Shown in pieces: positions 42,110-52,058 of a stretch of 64,000 nucleotides of DNA. This DNA comes from Pedobacter sp. Leaf176 (GTDB lineage: Bacteria; Bacteroidota; Bacteroidia; Sphingobacteriales; Sphingobacteriaceae). The DNA lies in NCBI RefSeq assembly GCF_001424305.1, contig NZ_LMPD01000003.1, forward strand, positions 296,387 through 360,386, read 5' to 3'. The first letter of the stretch is position 1; every line of letters starts with the position of its first letter. The translations under genes and the position numbers were made by a program. Under the pieces are notes generated by a model. It saw only the letters and a list, made by a program, of their open reading frames with translations, made no database searches and had not been told where the DNA came from.

Positions 42110-44536
42110 CTACTCATATTTAAGTGCATTTACCGGGTCGGTCACCGCTGCTTTTCTGGCCTGTATACTTACGGTTAACACGGCAATAATTATGGAGATT
42201 AAGGTAGCGGTTAAAAAGGGGGAAATGGGCATATCTATTCGGTAAGCGAAGCCATCAAGCCATTTTTTTATAATGATGTAGGCAACCGGCCAGCTTATCA
42301 GGTTAGCAACAATAACCAATACCAGGAATGATCTATTTAAAAGATTAACAATTTGGATATTCGATGCACCAAGTACCTTTCTGACGGCTATTTCTTTCGT
42401 CCGCCGCCTCGCGACGAATGTAGATAACGCAAACAAGCCCAGCAATGATAACGAAACAGAAACCAAACTGAAAAGAATTATCATGTTTATGAAGCGGTTA
42501 TTATCTTCAAGACTTTTTGAAAACGCATCGTCCAATGAGCTGTATACCATCGGAAAATTGGGATAAAGCACCTTCCATTCTTTTTCAATTTTGCCAATAA
42601 GTTCCTTATATTTTGAGGTATTAAAACGAACCAGCAAATTATTTGTATTCGATGTTCCGCCAAGGCTAGTCACTTTATAAACTGTTGGCAAAACAGTTTT
42701 GTCAAAACCTTCGTTGTGGTAGTTCTTAATCACACCTACAATTTGAAAGCGATTTGTTTTTCCTTCCCAATCTACTTTTCCATAAGTTTGTCCGATTACA
42801 TTTTTACCAAACAAGCTTGCTGCAGCTTCGTTTAAAACCACTGTATTAACGGTGTCTTGCTTGTATTCCTTAGAAAAGATTCTTCCCTGCACCACTTTAA
42901 CGCCGAGCGCTGGCAGGGCATCCATAGTTACCGTAACTGTGTTGAGATTTATTGCATTACCTTTATAATTTACCTCTTCCGGTACATTGAAAGCGTTGCC
43001 CATTACCTGAGTGGTCGTGGCGACATATTGAATTCCTGGTATCTTTTTCAACCTTTCGACGAAATCATCTTCATAATTGGTATTTATATTTATTAGATTT
43101 CCCCTTTCGAAACCTAAATCTTTGTTGCTCATAAACCGCGATTGCAGTTCCATTACACCAATAGAAATTATAAATGTAACGGAAATTATAAATTGAAAAA
43201 CGACCAAAACATTACGCAAAGCTATGCCGCGTAACCCGTTCTCGTAGTTTCCTTTAAGTACAGAGACCGGATTGTAGTTTGATAAAATCCATGCGGGATA
43301 AAAGCCTGCAAGCAATGTTACAAAGACAAACAATCCAACCAATTGACTTATCATAACGGGCAGCTGTGCATTATGCCAAAAACTCAAATCAACTTTGAAG
43401 TGGTTGTTAAATGCAGGTAATACAATCTCAATTAAAATGATGCAAAGGAATAAAGAAATAATACTTTGAAGTGCTGCTTCGACTAAAAACTGCCAGGTCA
43501 GTTGTGTTTTATATGAACCCAGTACTTTTTTAACACCAACTTCTTTTGCCCTTTGAACAGATTGAGCAGTCGCCAGGTTGATAAAGTTTATAACCGACAC
43601 TAATAATAAAAAGGCAGAGATGGCCATGACAGGCTTTAACTTCTCAAACCAATTCATATTGTATGGCGGATTAGCATGAACTTCTGAAACTGGAATTACC
43701 TTCAGACCGGGCAATTTTCCATCTTTATAAATATCATTGTAATTCTTTTTTTGCCCACTCAGAAGGCTTTTTTTAAAGTCGATATATATTTTTTGCAAAG
43801 TTTGATTCAAAACAAGTGTATCGCTTGATTTATTTAATCTTGTGTAAACCTGACAATAATTGTTGTTTGTAGGATTTTCTGGGTCTTTATCTTTGTTCCC
43901 AGTGCGGGTAATTGCATTAAAATTTACACTTTGCGGAGTGTTTGGTTCGTAAACAACACCTGTAATCGTTAAGGCGGTACCTTTATCAGTTTCCCATCTC
44001 ACAACTTTCACTGTTTTTCCGAGCACTTTCGTCGTTCCGAAAAGCTGCATGGCCAGGCTTTCTTTCAGAACAATAGTTTCCTTGTTCTCCAGCGCTTTAT
44101 CGGCACTACCCTGTAAAAACTGATACGGAAATACATGGAAAAAACTGCTGTCAGAATCTTTAATTTTGTTTATTATAACCGGATCGGCATTATCAACTTT
44201 CAAGGAATAACCATTGTCGAAATCAAAGTCATTGTCTACTTTGGTTACCGCAACAACCTGAGGCAATTTTGCTCTTAATAAATTAGCTATTCTGCTGTTA
44301 GATATTTCGTTCCAGTGCTCCTTATTATCAGGTGTGAAGAAATCATGTTTTTCACGGATTTGATAAACATTCTTTAAATCCGGAGACCAGCTGTCATAAC
44401 TTTCTTCATGATTGATGTAGAGAAGCATCAGTACAAAAGCAGTTAATCCGAGCGCTAATCCGCCGATATTAATGGCCGCATAAACTTTATTTTTCCAAAG
44501 ATTCCGCCAGGCGATTTTTAAGTTGAGTTTGAACAT
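42110..44536 (-). CDS. MacB/FtsX-type permease 7 of the array (type B)
   Basis: 808 residues, the longest of the seven. It starts MFKLNLKIAWRNLWKNK, the shared basic N-terminus, with one helix (21-42), a periplasmic MacB core, three helices from about 285 (SVINFINLATAQS, then AKEVGVKKVLG), a fourth near 425, a second periplasmic domain, and three more helices ending at NALKYE. This is the eight-helix double-FtsX form common in Bacteroidota. The ending AYIIIKKWLDGFAYRID marks type B, closest to permease 2. MacB-type pumps move substrate from the periplasm by mechanical coupling. Substrate unknown. Confidence 0.93.
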   Translation of the reverse strand: MFKLNLKIAWRNLWKNKVYAAINIGGLALGLTAFVLMLLYINHEESYDSWSPDLKNVYQIREKHDFFTPDNKEHWNEISNSRIANLLRAKLPQVVAVTKVDNDFDFDNGYSLKVDNADPVIINKIKDSDSSFFHVFPYQFLQGSADKALENKETIVLKESLAMQLFGTTKVLGKTVKVVRWETDKGTALTITGVVYEPNTPQSVNFNAITRTGNKDKDPENPTNNNYCQVYTRLNKSSDTLVLNQTLQKIYIDFKKSLLSGQKKNYNDIYKDGKLPGLKVIPVSEVHANPPYNMNWFEKLKPVMAISAFLLLVSVINFINLATAQSVQRAKEVGVKKVLGSYKTQLTWQFLVEAALQSIISLFLCIILIEIVLPAFNNHFKVDLSFWHNAQLPVMISQLVGLFVFVTLLAGFYPAWILSNYNPVSVLKGNYENGLRGIALRNVLVVFQFIISVTFIISIGVMELQSRFMSNKDLGFERGNLININTNYEDDFVERLKKIPGIQYVATTTQVMGNAFNVPEEVNYKGNAINLNTVTVTMDALPALGVKVVQGRIFSKEYKQDTVNTVVLNEAAASLFGKNVIGQTYGKVDWEGKTNRFQIVGVIKNYHNEGFDKTVLPTVYKVTSLGGTSNTNNLLVRFNTSKYKELIGKIEKEWKVLYPNFPMVYSSLDDAFSKSLEDNNRFINMIILFSLVSVSLSLLGLFALSTFVARRRTKEIAVRKVLGASNIQIVNLLNRSFLVLVIVANLISWPVAYIIIKKWLDGFAYRIDMPISPFLTATLISIIIAVLTVSIQARKAAVTDPVNALKYE

Positions 44537-44682
44537 TTTTTAGTATCGAGTAGTTAGTATCGAGTAGCAAGTAGTGAGTAGCAAGTAGTGAGTATCAAGT
44601 AGTGAGTATCAAGTATCAGGTAGTGAGTATCAGGTATCAAGACTGGTTTTCGCTTTAGCCTTTCAGCTTTAGTCTTTTAGCT

Positions 44683-47052
44683 CTATTCATTTTTTAGAGC
44701 ATCAACCGCATTTGTTTTTGCAGCGCGATAGGTTTGCCATGTAATTGTTAAAATTGAAATTACCATTATAAGCATTGCTGTTGCCATAAACATCCACAAA
44801 TTTAAGCTTGTTCTGAGTTCGAACTGCATTAACCAGTTATTCATAATATAATAGGCAACTGGCAGCGCAATTACGATTGCAATAAATATTAATTTTAAAA
44901 AACTTAAAGAAAGCAAAGTCATCAACTCCGTAATTGAAGCACCTAAGATTTTGCGGATACTTACTTCTTTTATTCTTTGCGCTGTACTAAAAGATGAAAG
45001 GCCGAATAAACCTAAACAAGATATGAAAACGGCCAGACATCCAAAAAGATTCGCCAAGGTGCCCAAAATCTTTTCATTTTTCAGTTTAATTTCGTTTAAA
45101 CCATCAATAAATTTGATTTCGACAGGGAAATCTGGGTTTAATTCTTTTGCCAGCTTATTAATAGTGCCGATGCTTTCACTTAAATTTTTGTCGGGATTTA
45201 GGCGCATGGTAATTACATCGCTGATATCTGCATAAGCAATAACCATAGGTGCGGCAACTTTACTCGGGTCACCCCAAACAATATTATCAAAAACACCTAC
45301 CACATTTCTTTTTTTTCCCTGGTATATAACGCTGGTACCAACCGGGCGTTTCAGGTGCATTACTTCAACCGCTTTTTTGTTCAAAAGTATTGCGGCTGTA
45401 TCCGAAGCAAATTTCTGATCAAAATCCCTTCCTGCCAACAACCTGATGTTTACTGTTTTAGTAAAATCATAAGTAGTATACATCTGATCAAAATCGATCA
45501 TTTTATCACTTTCGCTCATCTCATCCCAGCCTAAACCTCTTACACTACTGTTTTTGTTCGAAATACTGCCAGATGATTGTGTTACGCCTACAACAGCGCC
45601 ACTAGAAAGTAATCTTGTTTTTAACAGGTTGAATTTTTCGTACAACAATCCTTCGTGAGGCATTTCCAGCAGTCCATCTGACCTATAACCTAAAGGCGTA
45701 TTTTTAATAAACTGGATTTGTTTATAGATGGTTATGGTTGCCGCAATTAATACCACCGAAAAGCCAAATTGTATTACAACCAAAACCTGCCTGAAAGTTA
45801 AGGCATATCCTTTTTTAAAATTTAAGGATTTTTTGAGTGATTGTATCACATTAAAACCAGAAAGGTAAAATGAAGGGTAGCTTCCTGATATGAAGCCGGT
45901 TATAAGCAAAACACTAAAAATCAATATCCAGTTGGCTGGATTGAGGTAATCAAACACAATGTCAATCTCTAATAGCCGGTTAAACATTGGTAAACTGAAT
46001 TCGAGTAGAATAATGCTTAATAAAACACCTGTTAGTGTTAAAATGAATGATTCCAACATAAACTGAAAAACCAGATCTGTCTTGGATGCACCCATTGTTT
46101 TTTTGACGCCAATTTCTTTTGCTCTGCCTTGTGTATTGGCGGTTGCCAAATTCATAAAATTAATACAGGCAATAAGGAGAATACCTATAGATAAACCAAC
46201 AAACAGTTGCACCTGCTTAATATTTCCCCCAATACTTTTACCATTTAAAAATGCTCCATGTAGGTGTAATTTTGTTAAAGGATAAATAAATACATCCTCT
46301 TTGGCAGCAGCAAAGTGTTTGCCTACAAAACCCTTTAACTTCATATTAAAGGCTTCTATATCTGTATTTTCGTTTACTTTTATTAAAGTGTAATAATCAT
46401 GACTACCCCAATTTGGTTTCTTTGGCCACTGGTTTAAATTTTCATATAAATTAAAGGTGGTTAACGATTCGAATCCATAGGTAACATTGGTAGGAAGGTC
46501 TTTTATTACACCTGTAACTTTCAAATCAACCTGATTTTCAAATCTTACTTTTTGATTAAGCACATCTGTTGTACCAAATATTTTTTTTGCTGCTGTTTCA
46601 GTTAAAACAATAGAATTGGGATCATTTAATGCCTTTGTAGAATTTCCGCTTATAAAATGATAATCAAATAATTTTAAAAAATCGGGATCGACATACCTAC
46701 TATCTAATTTTAAGCTTTCTTGTCCATTGGCCACCAATCTTTTATAAACATCGGTAATTCTGGCACCATATAATACTTCAGGAAATTCTTCTTTAAGTGC
46801 AGCCAACATCACATTCTGCGATTGGTTTATTGTTCTGATCACTTCTCCTTTCTGGTCATTTAAATTAATCATCGCCTGATAAATATGCGGTGAGTTTTTA
46901 AATTGCCGGTCATAACCCCACTCATAACCGGCATATAATAACAGTAGTAAGCAAGAGGTTAAGCCAATAGCCAAACCGCCAATGTTTATGGCCGCATAAA
47001 TCTTATTTTTCCAAAGGTTCCGCCAGGCGATTTTTAAGTTGAGTTTAAACAT
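44683..47052 (-). CDS. MacB/FtsX-type permease 6 of the array (type A2)
   Basis: 789 residues with the same double-FtsX layout. Type A2 is recognised by LLSLSFLKLIFIA and the FELRTS ending segment, shared with permease 3 (LLSLSFMKM, FEFRTE). After the first periplasmic domain it has ILLIACINFMNLATANTQGRAKEIGVKKTMG. It ends DALKNE rather than the DALKYE found in the other A-type permeases. The order A1-B-A2 is completed here for the second time. It likely shares the ATPases encoded at either end of the array. Confidence 0.93.
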   Translation of the reverse strand: MFKLNLKIAWRNLWKNKIYAAINIGGLAIGLTSCLLLLLYAGYEWGYDRQFKNSPHIYQAMINLNDQKGEVIRTINQSQNVMLAALKEEFPEVLYGARITDVYKRLVANGQESLKLDSRYVDPDFLKLFDYHFISGNSTKALNDPNSIVLTETAAKKIFGTTDVLNQKVRFENQVDLKVTGVIKDLPTNVTYGFESLTTFNLYENLNQWPKKPNWGSHDYYTLIKVNENTDIEAFNMKLKGFVGKHFAAAKEDVFIYPLTKLHLHGAFLNGKSIGGNIKQVQLFVGLSIGILLIACINFMNLATANTQGRAKEIGVKKTMGASKTDLVFQFMLESFILTLTGVLLSIILLEFSLPMFNRLLEIDIVFDYLNPANWILIFSVLLITGFISGSYPSFYLSGFNVIQSLKKSLNFKKGYALTFRQVLVVIQFGFSVVLIAATITIYKQIQFIKNTPLGYRSDGLLEMPHEGLLYEKFNLLKTRLLSSGAVVGVTQSSGSISNKNSSVRGLGWDEMSESDKMIDFDQMYTTYDFTKTVNIRLLAGRDFDQKFASDTAAILLNKKAVEVMHLKRPVGTSVIYQGKKRNVVGVFDNIVWGDPSKVAAPMVIAYADISDVITMRLNPDKNLSESIGTINKLAKELNPDFPVEIKFIDGLNEIKLKNEKILGTLANLFGCLAVFISCLGLFGLSSFSTAQRIKEVSIRKILGASITELMTLLSLSFLKLIFIAIVIALPVAYYIMNNWLMQFELRTSLNLWMFMATAMLIMVISILTITWQTYRAAKTNAVDALKNE

Positions 47053-47128
47053 AGTAGTATCAAGTAGTGAGTATCAAGTATCAAGACATGGGCATTCGCT
47101 TTAGTCTTTTATCTTTGGTCTTTTAGCT

Positions 47129-49522
47129 CTATTCATATTTAAGTGCATCAATTGTATTGGTAACTGCCGCTTTATACGAGCGGATGCTTACTGTTATTAA
47201 AGTGATTGCCATTGATATTACCATAGCGAAAGCAAACGGCCAGATGCTGATATCAATCCGATAGGCAAAACCCGAAAGCCATTTGGAAACAAACAAATAA
47301 GCCAATGGCCATGCCACAAGATTCGCAATGAAAACCATAATCAGGAATGAGCCATTCAGCATTTTAACCAGTTCAAGGGTTGAAGCGCCTAATACTTTTC
47401 TGATGGCAACCTCTTTAGTTCTCTGCGTAGCAACGAAAGAAATCAACCCAAATAAACCGATAAAGGAGATGAAGATGATTACACCTGCGAAGACTTTGAA
47501 AAGTGTGCCCATAATTTGCTCACTTTCATAATAGTTAATGATGCTTTGATCTACAAAACCAGAATCGAAAATTCCATTAGGAAAATTTGTATTCCAAACA
47601 GTTTCAATTTCTTTCATTGAAACTACAAGTTGCGCTGCATCCATTTTTATAGCCACATTCCAATATTGATCATTGCCGGGAAAAATTGCTAATCCGGAAA
47701 TATGCGCTCTTAAAGACTGGTCGTTAAAGTCTTTTACCACACCAGAAATCGGAACGTTGTTCCCACTCGCACTAATTACTTTTCCAATTGCATCCTGCGG
47801 ATTCAAAATGTGCATCTTCTTTAAAAAAGTTTCATTTACAACACATGCATTCGCAGTATCGCTCTTGCGAAAGATTTTTCCAGCTATTAATTTTAAGTCA
47901 AAAACTTTGAAGAAATTTTCATCGGCCCGCATATTCCTTAATTCAAAATCCTCGTTTTTTATTCCGTTATAAGTAAAATCGCTTGAATTTATGTTACTTG
48001 AAAGTGGAGGTGATTGACAGAAACTCATTTCTTTTACACCGGGAATGCTAAGTATTCTTTCTCTGAAAGTGTTGTATTTGATTTTGCTTAAACTATCAGT
48101 GGGGATGCCAACCATTGCTACAGCGTTCGGATTAAACCCTAAGGATTTTTCCTGAACATATTGCATTTGCTTAATTATTACTAGAGTTCCGATAATCAAT
48201 ATTACGGTTATTGAAAACTGAACCACAACCAGAATTTTTCGAAGACTTAAACCACCGTTATTTAGTGATATTATGTTTTTGATGGCAAGTGCCGGATTAA
48301 ACTTTGAAATAATTATTGCCGGATAAAAACCTGCCAGGAAGCTCACAAATATGACAAGAATGGTCATAAAAATGAATATTACAGGGTGAGCGAACAAGCT
48401 GAATTCAATTGTGCCTTTAAACAAATTCTGCATCGGCGGAATAGCCAGTTCAGTTATAACGCAGGCAATAAGTAAGGCGACCAGGCTTACTACAAAAGTT
48501 TCGATAAGGAACTGACTTACGAGCTGCTTCCTTTTACCGCCCATCACCTTGCGAACGCCAACTTCTTTTGCACGATTAACCGATTGTGCTGTAGTTAAAT
48601 TAATGAAATTTATGCAAGCAGTGATGATAAGAAACAATCCAATTACAGCAAGACCATAAAGTTCACTTTTATTAATAGATGAATCTGCGAAGTTGTCATA
48701 TTTCTCGCTAAAATGTATGTCTCTCAACGGCTGAAGCCTGTTTGTTTGATTGCCTGCTATTTTCTGTATCGGATAATATTTATGATTAAACCTGGTTAAC
48801 GATGCCTGAAGATCTTCTGCAGATAGTCCATCTTTTAACAATACATAACTCGAAGTACTAGAGTTCACAGAGTCCCAGTTCTCATTAAATCTACCAGCAT
48901 AGGTTTCATAGCTAATTACAATACCAAGGGGGAAACTACTATTTTGTGGCAGGTCTTCAATTATTCCCGCAATCAGCAAATTTGTTTTATCGCCTACAGT
49001 AATGGTTCTCCCAATAGCACTTTTAACGCTACCAAAAAACCTAACTGCGTACTTTTCCGTTAAAACAGCGGAATTTGGTTTTGATAATGCCAATTCAGGA
49101 GCACTGTAAATCCATTTTATATCACTAAAAACATCAAAAAAATCCGGCTGGGCGTAGTAAACGGCCTCGCGGGATTTAAGTTTCTCTTTACCAGCAGCAT
49201 CTTTTACACTGATAACACCACCCCTTTTTAAAATGGAACCAACTTTTTCAAATCCTGCAATCTCATTTCTGGCGGCTGCAGAAAAAGGTACAGGTACACC
49301 CGCCGAAAAATCATCGTAAGCATTGTATTTCCAGTCGGTAACAACCCTAAAAATCCTATCTTCATTTTTAAATCCTTCATCAAAACTCATTTGATAACGG
49401 ATAAAAATGAATATCAAAATGCAACTTGCCATCCCAATTGATAAACCGAGAATATTGATAAGCGTATAACCTTTATTTTTCCAAAGGTTCCGCCAAGCGA
49501 TTGTTAAGTTTAGTTTGAACAT
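47129..49522 (-). CDS. MacB/FtsX-type permease 5 of the array (type B)
   Basis: 797 residues. Type B markers: CINFINLTTAQSVNRAKEVGVRKVMG and the ending WLSGFAYRIDISIWPF. The N-terminus MFKLNLTIAWRNLWKNKGYT carries Thr where other copies have Lys. Helix positions match the family (21-42, then near 285-430, then 670-780). It is the most diverged of the three B copies, for example in its final helix SIRSYKAAVTNTIDALKYE. Position: second gene of the second A1-B-A2 block. Confidence 0.93.
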   Translation of the reverse strand: MFKLNLTIAWRNLWKNKGYTLINILGLSIGMASCILIFIFIRYQMSFDEGFKNEDRIFRVVTDWKYNAYDDFSAGVPVPFSAAARNEIAGFEKVGSILKRGGVISVKDAAGKEKLKSREAVYYAQPDFFDVFSDIKWIYSAPELALSKPNSAVLTEKYAVRFFGSVKSAIGRTITVGDKTNLLIAGIIEDLPQNSSFPLGIVISYETYAGRFNENWDSVNSSTSSYVLLKDGLSAEDLQASLTRFNHKYYPIQKIAGNQTNRLQPLRDIHFSEKYDNFADSSINKSELYGLAVIGLFLIITACINFINLTTAQSVNRAKEVGVRKVMGGKRKQLVSQFLIETFVVSLVALLIACVITELAIPPMQNLFKGTIEFSLFAHPVIFIFMTILVIFVSFLAGFYPAIIISKFNPALAIKNIISLNNGGLSLRKILVVVQFSITVILIIGTLVIIKQMQYVQEKSLGFNPNAVAMVGIPTDSLSKIKYNTFRERILSIPGVKEMSFCQSPPLSSNINSSDFTYNGIKNEDFELRNMRADENFFKVFDLKLIAGKIFRKSDTANACVVNETFLKKMHILNPQDAIGKVISASGNNVPISGVVKDFNDQSLRAHISGLAIFPGNDQYWNVAIKMDAAQLVVSMKEIETVWNTNFPNGIFDSGFVDQSIINYYESEQIMGTLFKVFAGVIIFISFIGLFGLISFVATQRTKEVAIRKVLGASTLELVKMLNGSFLIMVFIANLVAWPLAYLFVSKWLSGFAYRIDISIWPFAFAMVISMAITLITVSIRSYKAAVTNTIDALKYE

Positions 49523-49603
49523 TTTTGTAATATTAGTAGCAAGTATCAGGTATCAAGACTCAAAACAGTTTGCTTTAGTCTTTGGTCTTTAGGCTTTCAG
49601 CTT

Positions 49604-51985
49604 TCATTCATATTTAAGTGCATCAACCGCATTCGCTTTCGCTACTTTGAAAGTTTGGAGGCTAACGGTTAAAAGGGCAATAATTATTGATGTGAATAGG
49701 GCTAATACAAAAGGCCAGAGATTGATGGTGATTTTATAGTCGTATTTTTCAAGCCATTTGCTTACCAGAATATAAGCGACCGGAATTGCAATAAGATTTG
49801 AAATGATAACCAATTTCATAAAATCTTTATTTAGCAGCACCAAAATGTCAGATAAATTTGCGCCCAATACTTTACGAATGCTGATTTCTTTACTCCTTTG
49901 TTCTGCCATATAAAGTGCTAATCCTAATAAGCCAAGGCATGAAATAAAGATTGCAAAGCCACCAAAAATATTAGAAAGCACACTTAACAGTTTTTCACTT
50001 CGTATTTTATCTGCCATACCCTCACTTACCAATTTAATTTCAGCGGGATAAGCAGGATTTATGCGTTGACTTACCTCTTTAATCTTATCAATTGACGTGG
50101 TAAGCGATTGCCTGGTACTCAACTTCAATAGCAAGGATTTGCTATCACGAAGGTTATAATAGTAAACTGTTGGAGATACTTTCGAACCGAGCGATTCGTT
50201 GAAAAAATCCTGAACAACACCCACAACCTTAAGTGGTGGATTATCTCCCCAGTGAATTACTGTACCGACTGGGTTTTTCAAACCCATAAGTTTAACTGCT
50301 TCTTGATTAAGCAGTAAAGATGTAGCTGTATCTGCGGGGAATTTCGGCGAGAAATCGCGTCCTGCAATCAATTTAACCCCTGCTGTATTCGCAAAATCGA
50401 AGCCTGTGCTTCGGTAACTCACTATAGAAACGTCATTTTTAGGCTTACCCGGCCATGATAAATCGCCGGTGATATTTCCACCTCTCGTAAATGTACCCGC
50501 ATATTCACTTGCTGATTCTATTGCCCCTGCACGTTTAAGTTCATTTTTGAAGACTTCCAGTTTACCCGGTTTTGCCAGCTCACCCTCCAAGTCTATTTGA
50601 GCGAGAGCTGCAACATCAAAGCCCAGCGGTTTATCTCTCATATATTGAATCTGCTTGTAGATTACAAGGGCAGAAATAATCATACAGATAGATAGGCTGA
50701 ATTGCAATACCACCAATACTTTGCGGATAGAAAGTGAGCCCGCTGAACCTTTGAATCCTTTTAAAACCTTTACAGGAATAAATGAAGACAGGTAAAAAGC
50801 AGGGTAACTTCCAGCGAATAAACCGGTAATTAAAACCAGGCTGCAAAGTGTGATCCAAAAAGGCACGGCGCTGTAATTAATTAGGATTTTGATATCCAGT
50901 AAATTATTGAAATATGGAAGCAATACCTCTAACAAGGTAAATGCAATAAGCATAGCTACAAACGACAGAATTAATGATTCAATTAGGAACTGTCCCATTA
51001 TCGTATTTCTTGAAGAGCCTAACGCTTTACGAACCCCTACTTCACGGGCACGTTTTTCAGAACGTGCGGTGGATAGATTCATGTAGTTGATGCAAGCAAT
51101 TAATAACACGCAAAAAGCCAGAAAAATAAATAGTTTAACCTGATCTACCCGGCCGCCCACTGATTTTCCGTTTTGGAAATCCTCATATAAATGCATTTTA
51201 GAATAAGGAAAAAGAAAAGGCTCGTAGGTCATTTCCTTTAGTTCCGGCTCTTTATCAACAATAAACGTTCGCAACAACTTATTTGTCGCCTCTAATGATA
51301 CGTTATCTTTTAACTCGAAATAAGTAAAACAGGTTATGGTGCCCCAGCCATTATTTTTATCATCAGGATTAAGCTCATCGAAGAATGACCAGGGATGCAA
51401 AACATCGAATTGCATGCTTTGATTTTTTGGCAAATCTTCGATAACTGCACTAACTTTAAGCGCTTTTTTTCCATCATAAGTAATTCTTTGCCCTATAGGA
51501 TTTTGATTTCCAAATAGTTTTTTAGCTGTAGTTTTGTTAATAATTAATGCGCTCGGTTCATTTAAAGCCGTATTTGCATCGCCATAAATAAAATTATAAT
51601 CAAAAATTTTAACAAAATCAGGATCAACATACAATGATGTGAGCTTAAAATTAGCCCGGCCATGACTGTAAAGCTTTACATTATTTTCATTCGAAGCACG
51701 GGCACTTCGTTTAAACCCAGGCAATTCTTGCATTGCTGTTTTTGAAAGTTTACTTGGTAAGGCCATAGTTGTAGCCAATTTGCCATTAAACTTCAGATTT
51801 AACCCTGTAATATAGATTTTATCTATGTTTTTAAATTGCTTATCGTAACTCCACTCGTAGCTAACATATAGCAGCAACATTAAACAACAAGCCATTCCAA
51901 TGGCAAGACCACCAATATTTATGAGTGTGAAACCTTTATTCTTCCAAAGATTTCGAATGGCGATTTTAAAGTTTAATTTGAACAT
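49604..51985 (-). CDS. MacB/FtsX-type permease 4 of the array (type A1)
   Basis: 793 residues. Type A1 is recognised by ISCLGLLGLALYMAEQRSKEISIRKVLG and LLNKDFMKLV, shared with permease 1. The first helix bundle has CINYMNLSTARSEKRAREVGVRKALGSSR. N-terminus MFKLNFKIAIRNLWKNK. It opens the second A1-B-A2 block. All hydrophobic segments and both periplasmic domains are intact, with no sign of decay. Confidence 0.93.
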   Translation of the reverse strand: MFKLNFKIAIRNLWKNKGFTLINIGGLAIGMACCLMLLLYVSYEWSYDKQFKNIDKIYITGLNLKFNGKLATTMALPSKLSKTAMQELPGFKRSARASNENNVKLYSHGRANFKLTSLYVDPDFVKIFDYNFIYGDANTALNEPSALIINKTTAKKLFGNQNPIGQRITYDGKKALKVSAVIEDLPKNQSMQFDVLHPWSFFDELNPDDKNNGWGTITCFTYFELKDNVSLEATNKLLRTFIVDKEPELKEMTYEPFLFPYSKMHLYEDFQNGKSVGGRVDQVKLFIFLAFCVLLIACINYMNLSTARSEKRAREVGVRKALGSSRNTIMGQFLIESLILSFVAMLIAFTLLEVLLPYFNNLLDIKILINYSAVPFWITLCSLVLITGLFAGSYPAFYLSSFIPVKVLKGFKGSAGSLSIRKVLVVLQFSLSICMIISALVIYKQIQYMRDKPLGFDVAALAQIDLEGELAKPGKLEVFKNELKRAGAIESASEYAGTFTRGGNITGDLSWPGKPKNDVSIVSYRSTGFDFANTAGVKLIAGRDFSPKFPADTATSLLLNQEAVKLMGLKNPVGTVIHWGDNPPLKVVGVVQDFFNESLGSKVSPTVYYYNLRDSKSLLLKLSTRQSLTTSIDKIKEVSQRINPAYPAEIKLVSEGMADKIRSEKLLSVLSNIFGGFAIFISCLGLLGLALYMAEQRSKEISIRKVLGANLSDILVLLNKDFMKLVIISNLIAIPVAYILVSKWLEKYDYKITINLWPFVLALFTSIIIALLTVSLQTFKVAKANAVDALKYE

Positions 51986-52058
51986 ATTTTAGTATCGAGT
52001 ATTTAGTATCAAGTATCAAGACACCAGCAATTCGCTTTAGTCTTTGGTCTTTAAGCTT